DNA of 64,000 nucleotides, taken from Paenibacillus sp. RUD330. Its GTDB lineage: Bacteria; Bacillota; Bacilli; Paenibacillales; Paenibacillaceae. The position numbers and the translations under genes are program-made. Below the pieces are notes generated by a model that was not told the DNA's origin, searched no databases, and saw only the letters and a program-made list of their open reading frames with translations. Below, in pieces: positions 19,794 to 30,500 of the stretch. Every line of letters begins with the position of its first letter. Positions within the stretch are counted from its first letter, which is position 1. The DNA is taken from contig NZ_CP022655.2 of assembly GCF_002243345.2 (NCBI RefSeq), forward strand, positions 3,350,501-3,414,500, written 5' to 3'.

Positions 19794-21092
19794 TTAAGCT
19801 GTATGGTTGGACCAGACGACGCTGCCGCCTACGACGGTGGCGACAGGCCAACCGTGAAGCTTCCAGCCGCCGAACGGCGTATTATGGGATTTCGAAAGGA
19901 ATTTCCCGGGCTCGACCGGAAGCTCGCTCTCCAGATCGAGAACGGCGAGGTCGGCCGGCGCTCCGGCTTCCAGGCGGCCGCTGTCGAGGCCGAACACGGA
20001 GGCAGGAATCTCGGTCATGCGGCGGAGCAGGAAGCCGAGAGACCATTTGCCGGTGCGGACGAAGGTCGTGTACAGCAGCGGGAAGGCCGTCTCGAAGCCG
20101 ACGATGCCGAACGGCGCGAGCTGCATGCCGCGGGCTTTCTCCTCCTCGGCATGTGGAGCGTGATCGGTTACGATCATGTCGATCGTGCCGTCCTCCAGCC
20201 CCTGCAGCACAGCTTCCACGTCGCGCGGCGTGCGCAGCGGCGGGTTCATTTTCCAGTTGGAATCCATGCCCGGAATGTCCTCGTCGCTCAGCACCAGGTG
20301 ATGCGGGCATACTTCCGCCGTCACCTTGACCCCGATCGACTTGGCCAGGCGGATCAGCCGGACCGACTGCTCCGTGCTGACATGGCATACATGGTAGTGG
20401 ACGCCGGTCGCTTCGGCGAGCAGCACGTCGCGCCCGACATGGATCGCTTCCGATTCGTTCGGAATGCCCTTGATGCCGTTGTCGGTGGCGAACTTGCCCT
20501 CGGATACGTACAGCCCTTCAACGAGGCTGTCATCCTCGCAGTGCGCGATGATCGGCATGCCGATCGACTCCGCCAGCGCCATCGCGTCCTTCATCATCCC
20601 GGCGCGCTGCACCCCGACGCCGTCGTCGGTGAAGCCGATCGCGCCGGCTTCCTTGAGCGCCGCGAAGTCGGTCAGCTCCCGTCCCAGCTGGTTTTTGGAG
20701 ATTGCCGCGTAAGGCAGCACCTTGACGCCGTTGCCTTCCGTCCTCGCCTTGTCCAGCACGTAGCGGACCGTCTCCGGCGAATCGATGGCAGGCCGCGTGT
20801 TCGGCATGCAGGCGATCGTCGTGAAGCCGCCCGCCGCCGCGGAGCGGGTGCCGGATGCGATGTCTTCCTTATGCGTGAACCCCGGGTCGCGCAGATGGAC
20901 GTGCATGTCGATGAAGCCGGCCGACACCAGCTTGCCCGATGCGTCGAGCACCTCGTCCGAGGCGGCTGCAGGAGCTTCTCCTCCGAGAATCTCCGCGATC
21001 ACGCCGTTCTCGATGCGGATATGCTTCTTCTCCAGCTCGCCGGCCGCGTCGTTCCAGACCAGGCCGTTCACTACCCATTTGATGTGTGCCAT
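19794..21092 (-). CDS. pyrC: Dihydroorotase
   Basis: 432 residues from the ATG at 21092. Cyclises carbamoyl aspartate to dihydroorotate. Class I type, with the zinc-binding 'FIDMHVHLRDPG' at about 57-68, 'HCEDDSL' and 'HVCHVSTEQ' metal ligands in mid-protein and 'VTDHAPHA' with the catalytic Asp near residue 300. The open frame extends 48 codons further upstream over the pyrB end, but only this ATG gives the normal N-terminus; its ribosome site 'GAGAGGGG' is rather far (about 12 nt). Confidence 0.96.
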   Translation of the reverse strand: MAHIKWVVNGLVWNDAAGELEKKHIRIENGVIAEILGGEAPAAASDEVLDASGKLVSAGFIDMHVHLRDPGFTHKEDIASGTRSAAAGGFTTIACMPNTRPAIDSPETVRYVLDKARTEGNGVKVLPYAAISKNQLGRELTDFAALKEAGAIGFTDDGVGVQRAGMMKDAMALAESIGMPIIAHCEDDSLVEGLYVSEGKFATDNGIKGIPNESEAIHVGRDVLLAEATGVHYHVCHVSTEQSVRLIRLAKSIGVKVTAEVCPHHLVLSDEDIPGMDSNWKMNPPLRTPRDVEAVLQGLEDGTIDMIVTDHAPHAEEEKARGMQLAPFGIVGFETAFPLLYTTFVRTGKWSLGFLLRRMTEIPASVFGLDSGRLEAGAPADLAVLDLESELPVEPGKFLSKSHNTPFGGWKLHGWPVATVVGGSVVWSNHTA

Positions 21093-21123
21093 GTATGTGT
21101 TCAATCCCCTCTCGTAAATCCTG

Positions 21124-22026
21124 TTAGCCTCTGAGCGCCCGCTCGATGACCGCCATCCGCACCGGAACCCCGTTCTGCATCTGGGGGAAGATCCTCGACT
21201 GCGGATGCTCGACGAGATCGCCGTCGATCTCCACATCCCGGTTGACCGGAGCCGGATGCATGATGATGGCGTGAGGAGCGATCCTCGCCGCCCGCTCCGC
21301 CGTCAGGCCGTATTGCTGCCGGTACTCCTCCGCCGACTTGATCATCCCGTCCTCATGCCGCTCCAGCTGCACGCGCAGCATCATGACGACATCCGCCTTG
21401 ACCGCTTCCTCGATGCCGATGTAGGGCGCATCCAGCTCGCCGGCCTTCATGTTGTCCGGAGCGCAGAAGCTTACTGCGGCGCCCATCTCGCGCAGGCCGA
21501 TCAGGTTCGATCTGGCGACGCGGCTATGCTTGATGTCGCCGATGATCGAAACGCTGAGCCCGCTGAGGCTGCCGAACTGCTGGCGCATCGTATACATGTC
21601 CAGCAGCGCCTGCGTCGGATGCTCGTTGTTGCCGTCCCCGGCATTGATGAGAGGAACCTTGATCCGCTCTGCCAGCTCCTGCAGCACGCCTGCCGGCTTC
21701 AGCCGGATGACGCCCGCATCGATGCCCATCGACTCCAGCGTCCTTACCGTGTCATAGATGGACTCGCCCTTCTGCACGCTCGATGCCGCAGCGGAGAAGT
21801 TCAGCACCTCGGCGCCGAGGCGCTTCTCTGCCACTTCAAAGCTGAATCGCGTGCGGGTGCTGTTCTCGAAGAACATATTCGCCACGAAACGCCCTGCCAG
21901 CGCATCGCCGGCCTTCACGCTCTGCTGCTCCCAGTAGGCCGCCCTCGACAGGATCGACTCGATCTCCTCCCGGTCCATCCCCTTCAGCCCGAGCAGGCTT
22001 CTCTGCATCAGCTGTGTTGCCGTCAT
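21124..22026 (-). CDS. pyrB: Aspartate carbamoyltransferase catalytic subunit
   Basis: 300 residues. Condenses carbamoyl phosphate with aspartate, the committed step. 'NSTRTRFSFE' at about 55-64 binds the carbamoyl phosphate; 'INAGDGNNEHPTQALLD' and the C-terminal 'HPAPVNRDVEI' bind phosphate and aspartate. As in Bacillus, no regulatory subunit pyrI is adjacent, so control should be at the level of transcription by PyrR. Start ATG has 'AAGGAGG' 9 nt upstream and follows pyrR by 6 nt. Confidence 0.97.
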   Translation of the reverse strand: MTATQLMQRSLLGLKGMDREEIESILSRAAYWEQQSVKAGDALAGRFVANMFFENSTRTRFSFEVAEKRLGAEVLNFSAAASSVQKGESIYDTVRTLESMGIDAGVIRLKPAGVLQELAERIKVPLINAGDGNNEHPTQALLDMYTMRQQFGSLSGLSVSIIGDIKHSRVARSNLIGLREMGAAVSFCAPDNMKAGELDAPYIGIEEAVKADVVMMLRVQLERHEDGMIKSAEEYRQQYGLTAERAARIAPHAIIMHPAPVNRDVEIDGDLVEHPQSRIFPQMQNGVPVRMAVIERALRG

Positions 22027-22032
22027 ATCCGC

Positions 22033-22842
<810 letters not shown>

Positions 22843-22864
22843 CTACTGTTCACGCTACCTTGCC

Positions 22865-22878
22865 AGCCTCTCTGGACT
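22865..22878 (-). promoter_or_regulatory. PyrR-binding loop (anti-antiterminator)
   Basis: Minus-strand 'AGTCCAGAGAGGCT' matches the published PyrR recognition consensus ARUCCNGNGAGGYU at all 14 positions. It is about 25-35 nt from the predicted transcript start and some 170 nt before the attenuator hairpin. Confidence 0.93.
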
Positions 22879-22908
22879 GAGTTAAAGGTACTGCCGTTAT
22901 CGGTTCTG

Positions 22909-22937
22909 ATTATCCCATGCGCCAGCGAGGAAGTCAA
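22909..22937 (-). promoter_or_regulatory. pyr operon sigma-A promoter
   Basis: -35 'TTGACT' (22932-22937), 17-nt spacer, -10 'GATAAT' (22909-22914). Each hexamer differs from consensus at one base. The start of transcription should fall near 22902, giving a leader of about 310 nt. Confidence 0.85.
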
Positions 22938-22961
22938 CCGCTAAAAACGATATTTTTGCAT

Positions 22962-22996
22962 AAAAATACCCCGTTGTGTATAAATACAACGGGGAT
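22962..22996 (-). terminator. Rho-independent terminator of dapL
   Basis: 9-bp stem CCCCGTTGT/ACAACGGGG (22969-22977 with 22986-22994) followed by a T-rich tract on the minus strand, 18 nt past the dapL stop and just before the pyr promoter. Confidence 0.85.
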
Positions 22997-23013
22997 TTCC
23001 AGTCATTAGGGCA

Positions 23014-24249
23014 TTACAGGCTGAGATTGCGGATGCGTTCGACCGCTTTTTCCGTATTCTCGCGGCTGCCGAAAGCCGTCAGGCGGAAGTAGCCTTGGCC
23101 GCTCTGGCCGAAGCCGACGCCCGGCGTGCCGACGATGTTCGCTTCCGACAGCAGCTTGTCGAAGAACGCCCAGGAATCCATGCCCTTCGGCGTCTTGAGC
23201 CAGATGTACGGAGCGTTGACGCCGCCGAACACTTCAAGGCCGAGCGATGTCAGGCCGTCGCGGATGATGCGGGCATTCGTCATGTAATAATCGACGAGGC
23301 TCGAGATCTGCTCCTTGCCTTCAGCCGAATAGATGGCTTCCGCGCCGCGCTGGGTCACATAGGAGACGCCGTTGAACTTGGTCGTGTGGCGGCGGTTCCA
23401 CAGGTCGTTGACGACGACCTCGCCTCCGTTCTTGTCGTAGCCCTTCAGCTCGCGGGGCACGACGGTGTAGGCGCAGCGGATGCCTGTGAAGCCGGCCGTC
23501 TTGGAGAAGCTGCGGAACTCGATGGCGACCTCGCGCGCTCCCTCGACCTCATAGATGCTGTGCGGAACGTCCTCTTCGGTAATGAACGCTTCGTAGGCCG
23601 AATCGAACAGGATGAGGCAGTTGTTCTCGCGCGCGTAGTCGACCCATACCTTGAGCTCGTCCTTCGTCAGCGTCATGCCCGTCGGGTTGTTCGGGTAGCA
23701 CAGATAGATCAGATCCACCTTGCGGTCCGGCAGGGAAGGCTTGAAGTCGTTCTCCGCCGTGCAGTCCAGGTAGACGATGTTCTCGTAGCGGCCGATTCCG
23801 CTGTCGAACAGGCCGGAGCGGCCCGCCATGACGTTCGTGTCGACGTACACAGGGTATACAGGGTCTTGCACGGCTACGATGCTGTCCGTGCTGAAGATTT
23901 CCTGGATGTTGCCGACATCGCATTTCGAGCCGTCGCTGACGAACACCTCGTTGGAGCGGATATCAACGCCGCGTGCCTTGTAGTCGTTCTCGATGATGGC
24001 GTTCACGAGGAAATCATAGCCTTGCTCAGGGCCGTAGCCGCGGAAGGTGCCCGGAACAGCCAGCTCGTCGACGGCAGCGTGCATCGCCTTGGTGACGGCC
24101 TCCGGGAGCCCGCGGGTCACGTCGCCGATGCCGAGGCTGATGATTTCCGCCTGCGGATTGTCCTGGATGAACTTCGTGCGGCGCTTGGCAATTTCGGAGA
24201 ACAGGTAGCTGCCCTGCAGATTGAGGAAGTTGGAGTTGATTTGAGTCAT
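23014..24249 (-). CDS. dapL: LL-diaminopimelate aminotransferase
   Basis: 411 residues. PLP enzyme that converts tetrahydrodipicolinate and glutamate directly to LL-diaminopimelate, bypassing the acyl-blocked route to meso-DAP and lysine. The N-terminus '[17 protein letters not shown]' and '[14 protein letters not shown]' are diagnostic of DapL. The PLP lysine is in '[17 protein letters not shown]' at about residue 270; '[11 protein letters not shown]' binds the cofactor. It fits with the DAP-specific MurE in this window. Monocistronic, with its own terminator; no lysine riboswitch was seen upstream. Confidence 0.94.
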   Translation of the reverse strand: MTQINSNFLNLQGSYLFSEIAKRRTKFIQDNPQAEIISLGIGDVTRGLPEAVTKAMHAAVDELAVPGTFRGYGPEQGYDFLVNAIIENDYKARGVDIRSNEVFVSDGSKCDVGNIQEIFSTDSIVAVQDPVYPVYVDTNVMAGRSGLFDSGIGRYENIVYLDCTAENDFKPSLPDRKVDLIYLCYPNNPTGMTLTKDELKVWVDYARENNCLILFDSAYEAFITEEDVPHSIYEVEGAREVAIEFRSFSKTAGFTGIRCAYTVVPRELKGYDKNGGEVVVNDLWNRRHTTKFNGVSYVTQRGAEAIYSAEGKEQISSLVDYYMTNARIIRDGLTSLGLEVFGGVNAPYIWLKTPKGMDSWAFFDKLLSEANIVGTPGVGFGQSGQGYFRLTAFGSRENTEKAVERIRNLSL

Positions 24250-24446
24250 GGAATGGAATCACCTTTCGTCCTGTATGATAGGCCCCGGCCGATGTGTCGT
24301 GCTGTCGCTCGTCCGGCTGCCGGCTACAATCCAGCATAGCTCAGCATGGAAATGGTTTTAATAGAGCATTTCGAGAAATGTTTGCATTAATTGCCTCCCG
24401 CCCGGCAACGGCCGCTGCGGAAGGACTGATGCCCGGCCGGGAAAAA
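24250..24446. other. dapL upstream intergenic region
   Basis: 197 nt holding the dapL ribosome site ('AAAGGTG') and presumably its promoter. The near-palindrome 'CATTTCTCGAAATG' at about 24366-24379 is the only visible operator-like element. I could not settle on -35/-10 hexamers, and no terminator for the pseudouridine synthase gene is evident. Confidence 0.4.
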
Positions 24447-25424
24447 TCAACGGTTCCTCAGGCTGTGCAGCACATGCTGCATATCGTCCGGAATCGGCGC
24501 TTCGAACTGCAGCCGCTCTCCCGTGCGGGGATGCGTGAAGCCCAGCACCGCGGCATGGAGCGCCTGGCCGGCCAGTGCGACTGTCTTGGCGCGTCCGTAT
24601 ACGGGGTCTCCCGCAAGCGGATGACCGATGTATTTGAGATGGACGCGGATCTGATGCGTGCGGCCGGTCTCAAGCTGAAGCTCCAGCAGCGTATAGTCGC
24701 CGAGCCTCTCCATCACGTTGAAGTGCGTCACGGCGTGTTTGCTGCCTTTTGTCGTGACGGTGAACATTTTGCGGTCCTTGTCGTCGCGCCCGATCGGAGC
24801 GTCGATGGTCCCGATGTCGTGATGCATGTTCTCATGCACCAGGGCGATGTACTTGCGGGTGACGCTGTGGTCCTTGAGCTGTGCCGCCAGCGACAGATGG
24901 GCAAGGTCGTTTTTCGCCGCCATGAGCAGGCCGGACGTGTCCTTGTCGATGCGGTGGACGATTCCCGGGCGAAGCATGCCGTTGATGCCCGACAGATCCT
25001 TGCAATGGAACATCAGCGCATTGACGACCGTGCCGGACGAATGGCCGGGAGCCGGATGCACGACCATGCCGCGAGGCTTGTTGATGACGATGACGTCTCC
25101 GTCCTCGTAGACGATGTCCAGAGGAATGTCCTGCGGCACGATTTCAGCGGCCTGAGGCTCGGGCACGGTTACCTGCAGCAGATCGCCTTCGGAGAGCTTG
25201 AGGTTGGCTTTTGCGGGGCGTCCGCCTACGAGAGCCGCTCCCGAGCCGATCCATTCCTGCACCTGCGTGCGGGAAACGGAAGGGTCGTTCATCTTGTCCG
25301 TAATGAACTTGTCCAGACGCGTCTTGGCGTCCTCGGCCGACACCGTCCATTCCAGGACAGGCTCGGCTCCATGCTCCTCGTCGAGGCCGGAGACGGTTGG
25401 GTTGATAATGGTTTCTTCATTCAT
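24447..25424 (-). CDS. RluA/RluD-family RNA pseudouridine synthase
   Basis: 325 residues. S4 RNA-binding domain at about 35-95 ('TRLDKFITDKM', 'VGGRPAKANLKLSEGD'), then the catalytic domain with 'HRIDKDTSGLL' at about 157-167, whose Asp (160) is the nucleophile, and 'GRTHQIRVHL' later. Size and S4 domain match RluD of E. coli and YlyB of B. subtilis, so 23S rRNA is the likely target. It follows lspA by 38 nt, the same pairing as lspA-ylyB in Bacillus, so I expect one transcript. Confidence 0.92.
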   Translation of the reverse strand: MNEETIINPTVSGLDEEHGAEPVLEWTVSAEDAKTRLDKFITDKMNDPSVSRTQVQEWIGSGAALVGGRPAKANLKLSEGDLLQVTVPEPQAAEIVPQDIPLDIVYEDGDVIVINKPRGMVVHPAPGHSSGTVVNALMFHCKDLSGINGMLRPGIVHRIDKDTSGLLMAAKNDLAHLSLAAQLKDHSVTRKYIALVHENMHHDIGTIDAPIGRDDKDRKMFTVTTKGSKHAVTHFNVMERLGDYTLLELQLETGRTHQIRVHLKYIGHPLAGDPVYGRAKTVALAGQALHAAVLGFTHPRTGERLQFEAPIPDDMQHVLHSLRNR

Positions 25425-25463
25425 GCCTGATTCAGTCCTTACTTCATTCTTGGTAGTCGCCGA

Positions 25464-25985
25464 TTAAGCGCCGCTCGTGCTGTCGCTTGCGCCGGGCTGA
25501 TCCGCTTCCGAAGAGGCGGCATTGCGCCGCTCGCCGAGGAAGGTGTCGAGAATGATGAGCCCGACTCCGATCGTGATGGCCGTATCCGCCAGGTTGAACA
25601 CCGGGAACGAATAGGAGCCGAAGTTGAAGGAGAGGAAATCGACGACGTGTCCGTACAGGAGTCGGTCGATGAAGTTGCCCAGAGCTCCTCCGAGCACGAG
25701 TCCGAGCGCCGTCAGCAGCAATGTCCGCCCCGACTTCCGGCTTTGGTGGATGTACCACATGATGCCTGCCGCCACTGCGAGCGTGATCAGCAGGAAGAAA
25801 GCGCGCTTGCCCTCCAGAATGCTGAAGGCCGCCCCCGTATTGCGGATGGATGTGATGACAAAAAAATTCCCGATTACTTTAAGCTGCTCGTACAGCTCGA
25901 GCCGGCTGGAAATGACCCATTTGCTGAGCTGGTCCAAAACGATGACGACGAGCGCCAACCAATATGAATACCCTTTGAGCCTCAA
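25464..25985 (-). CDS. lspA: Lipoprotein signal peptidase (signal peptidase II)
   Basis: 173 residues, four membrane segments. Cleaves the signal peptide from diacylglyceryl-modified prolipoproteins at the lipobox cysteine. The catalytic aspartates are seen in 'GALGNFIDRL' (Asp 107) and 'FNLADTAI' (Asp 134), with the conserved 'RNTGAAFSIL' before them. A Ser/Ala/Gly-rich tail of about 25 residues follows the last helix. It starts with TTG at 25985, 7 nt after 'AGGAGG'. Confidence 0.95.
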   Translation of the reverse strand: MRLKGYSYWLALVVIVLDQLSKWVISSRLELYEQLKVIGNFFVITSIRNTGAAFSILEGKRAFFLLITLAVAAGIMWYIHQSRKSGRTLLLTALGLVLGGALGNFIDRLLYGHVVDFLSFNFGSYSFPVFNLADTAITIGVGLIILDTFLGERRNAASSEADQPGASDSTSGA

Positions 25986-26140
25986 GCGATTCCCTCCTCA
26001 TCCGTCCCATTGTAGCATATCGCTTCAGCAAGGAGCCACCGCGGATGCGCCTCTTCCGTTTCCATAGAAGCCCATCTCTAATCGAGGCCACAATCGACCA
26101 CACTAGTATCGATCTATCTGCGAAAGGTGTGTGCCAAACG

Positions 26141-26845
26141 ATGCCTCATTCCGATTCGTTTCTTGCCCGCATGCGCGGGCGGCTGATCCAAGAAAAGCAG
26201 GAGCTGGAGCTGCTGCGCAAGGAAACCCAGCATGACGGTCTGCTCAATTCCCTTCGGGACGAGACAGGCGAGCTGTCCACGATCGACAACCATCCGGGAG
26301 ATATCGGCACGGAAATGTTCGAGCGCGAGAAGGATCTCCTGCTCCAGGACAAGCAGGACATGCAGCTGGTCCGGGTGGAATCCGCGCTTGCCGCGATGGA
26401 GGACGGCTCCTATGGAACCTGCATCCAATGCGGCGCCGACATTCCCTCGGAGCGTCTTGAAGCGCTGCCCGATACACGCTATTGCATCGATCATGCGCCC
26501 CGCGACCATGTGTCGCACAGCCGTTCCGACGCCCTGTCCCTGCTGCCGATGCCCTTCGGCCAGTCCGACAAGGACGACGACGCGTACAACGGCTTCGACG
26601 GCGAGGACGCCTGGCAGATCGTCGAGCGCTGGGGCAACGCCGACTCCCCGGCCATGGCTGAGATTCCAGGGGACAGCTACGACAATGTGGGCAATGAGGT
26701 CGGCGAGAACGAAGGGTACGTCGAGCCTCTGGAGAGCTTTCTCGCCACCGATATTACCGGCACGCATGTCTCTGTCGTCCGGAACCGGGAGTACAAGCAG
26801 TACATGGATCAAGGAGAGGGCGAGGAGCTCGGAGAGGAGGAGTAG
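26141..26845 (+). CDS. TraR/DksA-type zinc-finger protein, YteA-like
   Basis: 234 residues from the ATG at 26141 ('AAAGGTG' about 11 nt upstream). N-terminal coiled-coil helices (residues 5-85) carry the family marker 'DNHPGDIGTEMFEREKD'. The zinc finger follows at about 98-120: 'CIQCGADIPSERLEALP' then 'YCIDHA', that is three Cys and a His where DksA has four Cys. The C-terminal 110 residues are acidic and glycine-rich. Members of the Bacillus YteA group resemble DksA, which binds the RNA polymerase secondary channel; whether this one does is not known. Divergent from lspA and monocistronic. Confidence 0.85.
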   Translation: MPHSDSFLARMRGRLIQEKQELELLRKETQHDGLLNSLRDETGELSTIDNHPGDIGTEMFEREKDLLLQDKQDMQLVRVESALAAMEDGSYGTCIQCGADIPSERLEALPDTRYCIDHAPRDHVSHSRSDALSLLPMPFGQSDKDDDAYNGFDGEDAWQIVERWGNADSPAMAEIPGDSYDNVGNEVGENEGYVEPLESFLATDITGTHVSVVRNREYKQYMDQGEGEELGEEE

Positions 26846-26993
26846 CCGGACGGCTGCGTGCCTGCAGCCCTTCTCCTCCGCCTTGCCGCAGCTTCGGTCC
26901 GATGCGGCAAAGCGATGCCGCCGGCATCCTGCTTGATTGGGATGCTTCCGGTCCGGTCCGCATCCTTCCTCTGACGAATGAACGCTTGAATCT

Positions 26994-27329
26994 TTATTGA
27001 TAGCCGTTCTTGCCCTCCAGCTGGATTTGGACGATCCGGACTATGTCCGCGATGTAGTCGCCGATAATGGGAAGATTCAGCTGGCCGAGGGCTTGAAGGA
27101 TGTACAATATCGTCGCGGCAAAAACGGTCAGTCCGATCGCGTACCCGACCCCTCTGGAAATGCCGGCGACGACGTTGCGCCATATGAGCGACAGCGGCCG
27201 ATTGAGCAGATCCACATATCCGGCCATTTGGGAGCGTTCCAGATCCATTGCGATCTTCTCCAGCCGGTCCTCGAGCCGGCTGCTTTTTTCGAGCTCAGCC
27301 CGTTCTTCCCTGCGCTTGTCTTCGCCCAT
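26994..27329 (-). CDS. Small membrane protein, DUF5665 type
   Basis: 111 residues. A charged N-terminal helix ('EDKRREERAELEKSSRLED') leads to a conserved central 'YVDLLNRPLSLIWRNVVAG' and one or two membrane segments ('GVGYAIGLTVFAATILYIL'), ending in 'IGDYIADIVRIVQIQL'. This matches my recollection of the DUF5665 proteins found in Bacilli near ileS. Function unknown. The ribosome site is a broad 'AAAAAGGAGCGGAGG' stretch before the ATG. Confidence 0.82.
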   Translation of the reverse strand: MGEDKRREERAELEKSSRLEDRLEKIAMDLERSQMAGYVDLLNRPLSLIWRNVVAGISRGVGYAIGLTVFAATILYILQALGQLNLPIIGDYIADIVRIVQIQLEGKNGYQ

Positions 27330-27490
27330 GCCCCGCCTCCGCTCCTTTTTCCTGAACTTCCTCTCTTCCTCCGGCTGCTTTGCTTTCTAGACGGAAAAAA
27401 GAGGCTGGGACCTTCGCCCATTCGATTTCTAGTATGTCCGTTTGGAGTCTGGAGGATTCTTCCTCCCCTAAGCCGGACGCAGCCGAGGAG

Positions 27491-27529
27491 GAGAAAAAGA
27501 AACCCCCTGAAGGAAATCCTTCAGGGGGT
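27491..27529 (-). terminator. Rho-independent terminator of ileS
   Basis: Perfect 12-bp stem CCCCCTGAAGGA/TCCTTCAGGGGG (27503-27514 with 27517-27528) followed on the minus strand by a tract of mostly T (27502-27491), 65 nt past the ileS stop. Confidence 0.9.
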
Positions 27530-27593
27530 CGGCTTTGGCTGGCGCCATGGACAAGGCCGGCGATCATTCCGCAGCCGGCCCGGACCGAGCGGT

Positions 27594-30500
27594 TCAGCGA
27601 ATGAGCAGGCCGAACTCGCGTTCTCCGAAAGCGGCTCTTTCCATGCCTTCGGCGCTTTCGAACGAAACGCTGTTCAGCAGGACGCTGTCCTGCAGCAGGC
27701 TGTCGAATGCCTGGAGCGCAGCCGTCAGCTCCGCGTCGGCGTCAAGCACGAGGTCGACGCGCTTCTCGATCGGCAGATCGAGCTTCTTGCGCGTGTCCTG
27801 CACGGCGCGGATGACTTCGCGCACCCAGCCCTCCTGCTCCAGCTCCGGCGTGATGTCCGTATTGAGCGCGACCGTGAGGCCGCCGCCCGATGCGGACGCG
27901 AAGCCCGGCTTCGCCTGCTTCTCCACGAGCAGCTCGTCGAGGGCGACCGGAACGTCCTCGCCGTCAGGCGTCGTGAAGACGAAGCTTCCTCCTTGAACGA
28001 TCGCGCGGGCCGTGTCGGCATCGAGAGCTTTCAGATGAGTCTGGATCGGCCCGACGCTCTTGCCGAATTTCTTGCCCGCGACCTTGAGGTTGAGCTTCAG
28101 CGCGAAGTCGACGAAGCCGCTGTCGGAATGCTCCACCGCGATGCCCTTCACATTGATCTCATCCTTGATGATGTCCTCGTATTCGGCAAGCTCGAAATCG
28201 CCGCTCAGGGAGACGATCAGCTCGGACAGCGGCTGGCGGGTCTTGATGCCCGTCTCGTTGCGCACGTTGCGGGCCAGCTCCACGATCTGGCGGGCCGTCG
28301 CCATATCGCGCTCGAGCGCTTCGTCGATGGCGGCATCGTCGACGACCGGATAGTCGGCGAGATGGACGCTGCCCTTTCCGCCGAGATTTCCATAGACGTC
28401 CTCCGCAAGCAGCGGCGCGTATGGAGCGATCAGCTTGGACAGCGTCAGCAGCACATCGCGCAGCGTGCGGTAGGCATCCAGCTTGTCGCCGGTCAGGCCG
28501 CTGCCCCAGAAGCGGTCGCGCGAGCGGCGGATGTACCAGTTGCTCATCTCGTCGACGAATGCTTCGATCGCCTTGGCGGAGCCCATGAAATCCCAGCCCT
28601 CAAGCCCTTTGACGACGCCGCGCACGAGCGAGTTGAGACGGGAGACGATCCAGCGGTCCAGCTTCGCCCCGGAAGCCAGATGCTTATCGGCAGCGGGGTC
28701 GTATCCGTCGATGTCTGCATACAGAGCGAAGAACGCATGCGTGTTGACGATCGTGTCGATCACCTTCGACTTGGCTTCTCCGACGATGCCGCGCGAGAAT
28801 TTCTTGCTGTTCCATGGGGCGCTGTCGGCCAGCAAAGCCCAACGGAACGCATCCGTGCCGTATTCGTTGATGATTTCCCACGGGTCGATGACGTTGCCTT
28901 TGGACTTCGACATCTTCTGGCCGCTCTCGTCGAGCACATGGCCCGTGGAGATGACGGCCTTGTAAGGTGCGCGTCCGTTGTACAGCGTCGAGACGGCCAG
29001 CAGGCTGAAGAACCAGCCGCGCGTCTGGTCGATGCCCTCGCAGATGATGTCCGCCGGATACTGCTCGGCGAATCGGCCTTCGTTCTCGAACGGATAATGC
29101 TGCTGGGCGAACGGCATGGAGCCGCTGTCGAACCAGACGTCGATCACTTCAGGCGTGCGGGTCATGACCGCCCCTTCCGCGAACGGACTGTGCAGCTTCA
29201 CTTCGTCGACATACGGCTTGTGAGGCTCGAAGTCCTCCGGCAGCTCCGTCGTCGCGCGCGCCCGCAGGTCGGCCAGGCTCGACGGCGCGTATTCCTTGCC
29301 GGTCTCCTCGCAGATCCAGACGTTGAGCGGCGTTCCCCAGTAGCGGTTGCGGCTGATGTTCCAGTCGACGAGATCCTCGAGGAATTTGCCGAAGCGTCCC
29401 TCGCGGATATGGCCCGGATACCAGTCCACGCCGTTGTTGTTGGCGATGAGCTGATCCTTGACGGCCGTCGTCTCGATGAACCAGCTCTCCGTGGCGTAGT
29501 ACAGCAGCGGCGACTTGCAGCGCCAGCAGAACGGATAGCTGTGCTCGTACTTCTCTTTGGAGAAGAGCAGCCCCTTCTCGCTCAGCTTGCGCACGATCTC
29601 GATGTCGACCTCTCCGTCCTTGACGAAGCGGCCGGCCCAGTCCGTCACCTCGTCGATGTAGCGGCCCTGCGAGTTGACGACGGCCAGCAGGCCGATGCCG
29701 TTTTTGCGGGCGGCCTTGTAGTCGTCGTCGCCATGGGCCGGCGAGATGTGGACCATGCCCGTGCCGCTGGAGTCGCTGACGAAGTCCGCGCCGATGACGA
29801 CATGGCCGTTCTCGATCGGAACATAATCGAACGGCGCATCATACGCAAGCCCGACCAGCTCGGAGCCTTTCACGCTGCCGACGATTTCCGGCTTGTCGTC
29901 TCCCTTGAACACGCTCTCCACGAGGCTCTCGGCGACGAAGTACACCTCTCCGTCCCGCTTCACCTTGGAGTAGGCCAGCTCCGGGTTGACGGCGATGGCC
30001 GTGTTCGCAGGAAGCGTCCATGGAGTCGTCGTCCATGCGAGCAGATGGCCTTCGCCATTTTTCAGCGGGAACTTGACGGTCGCGCTGAGATCCTTGACAT
30101 CCTCGTAGCCTTGCGCCACTTCATGCGAGCTGAGGGTCGTCTGGCAGCAAGGGCAGTACGGGCTGACGCGATGGCCGCGGTACAGCAGCCCTTTGCTGTG
30201 GATGGTGGAAAGGATATGCCATACGCTCTCGATGTAGCTGTTCTTCAGCGTGATGTAGGGATCGTCCATATCCGTCCAATAACCGATCGCTTCCGTCAGC
30301 TCGCGCCATTGGCGCTCGTACTCGAATACGCTGTCCTTGCATTTCTGGACAAAGGCCTCGACGCCGTAGTTCTCGATCTCCTGCTTGCCGGAAATGCCGA
30401 GCTGCTTCTCCACGCCGAGCTCGACCGGCAGGCCATGCGTATCCCAGCCCGCCTTGCGGATGACGCGGTAGCCCGACATCGTCTTGTAGCGGCCGATGAA

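Noticed and set aside
24250-24446. Lysine riboswitch ahead of dapL
   Set aside because: Only 197 nt, without the conserved L-box elements or a terminator in the leader.
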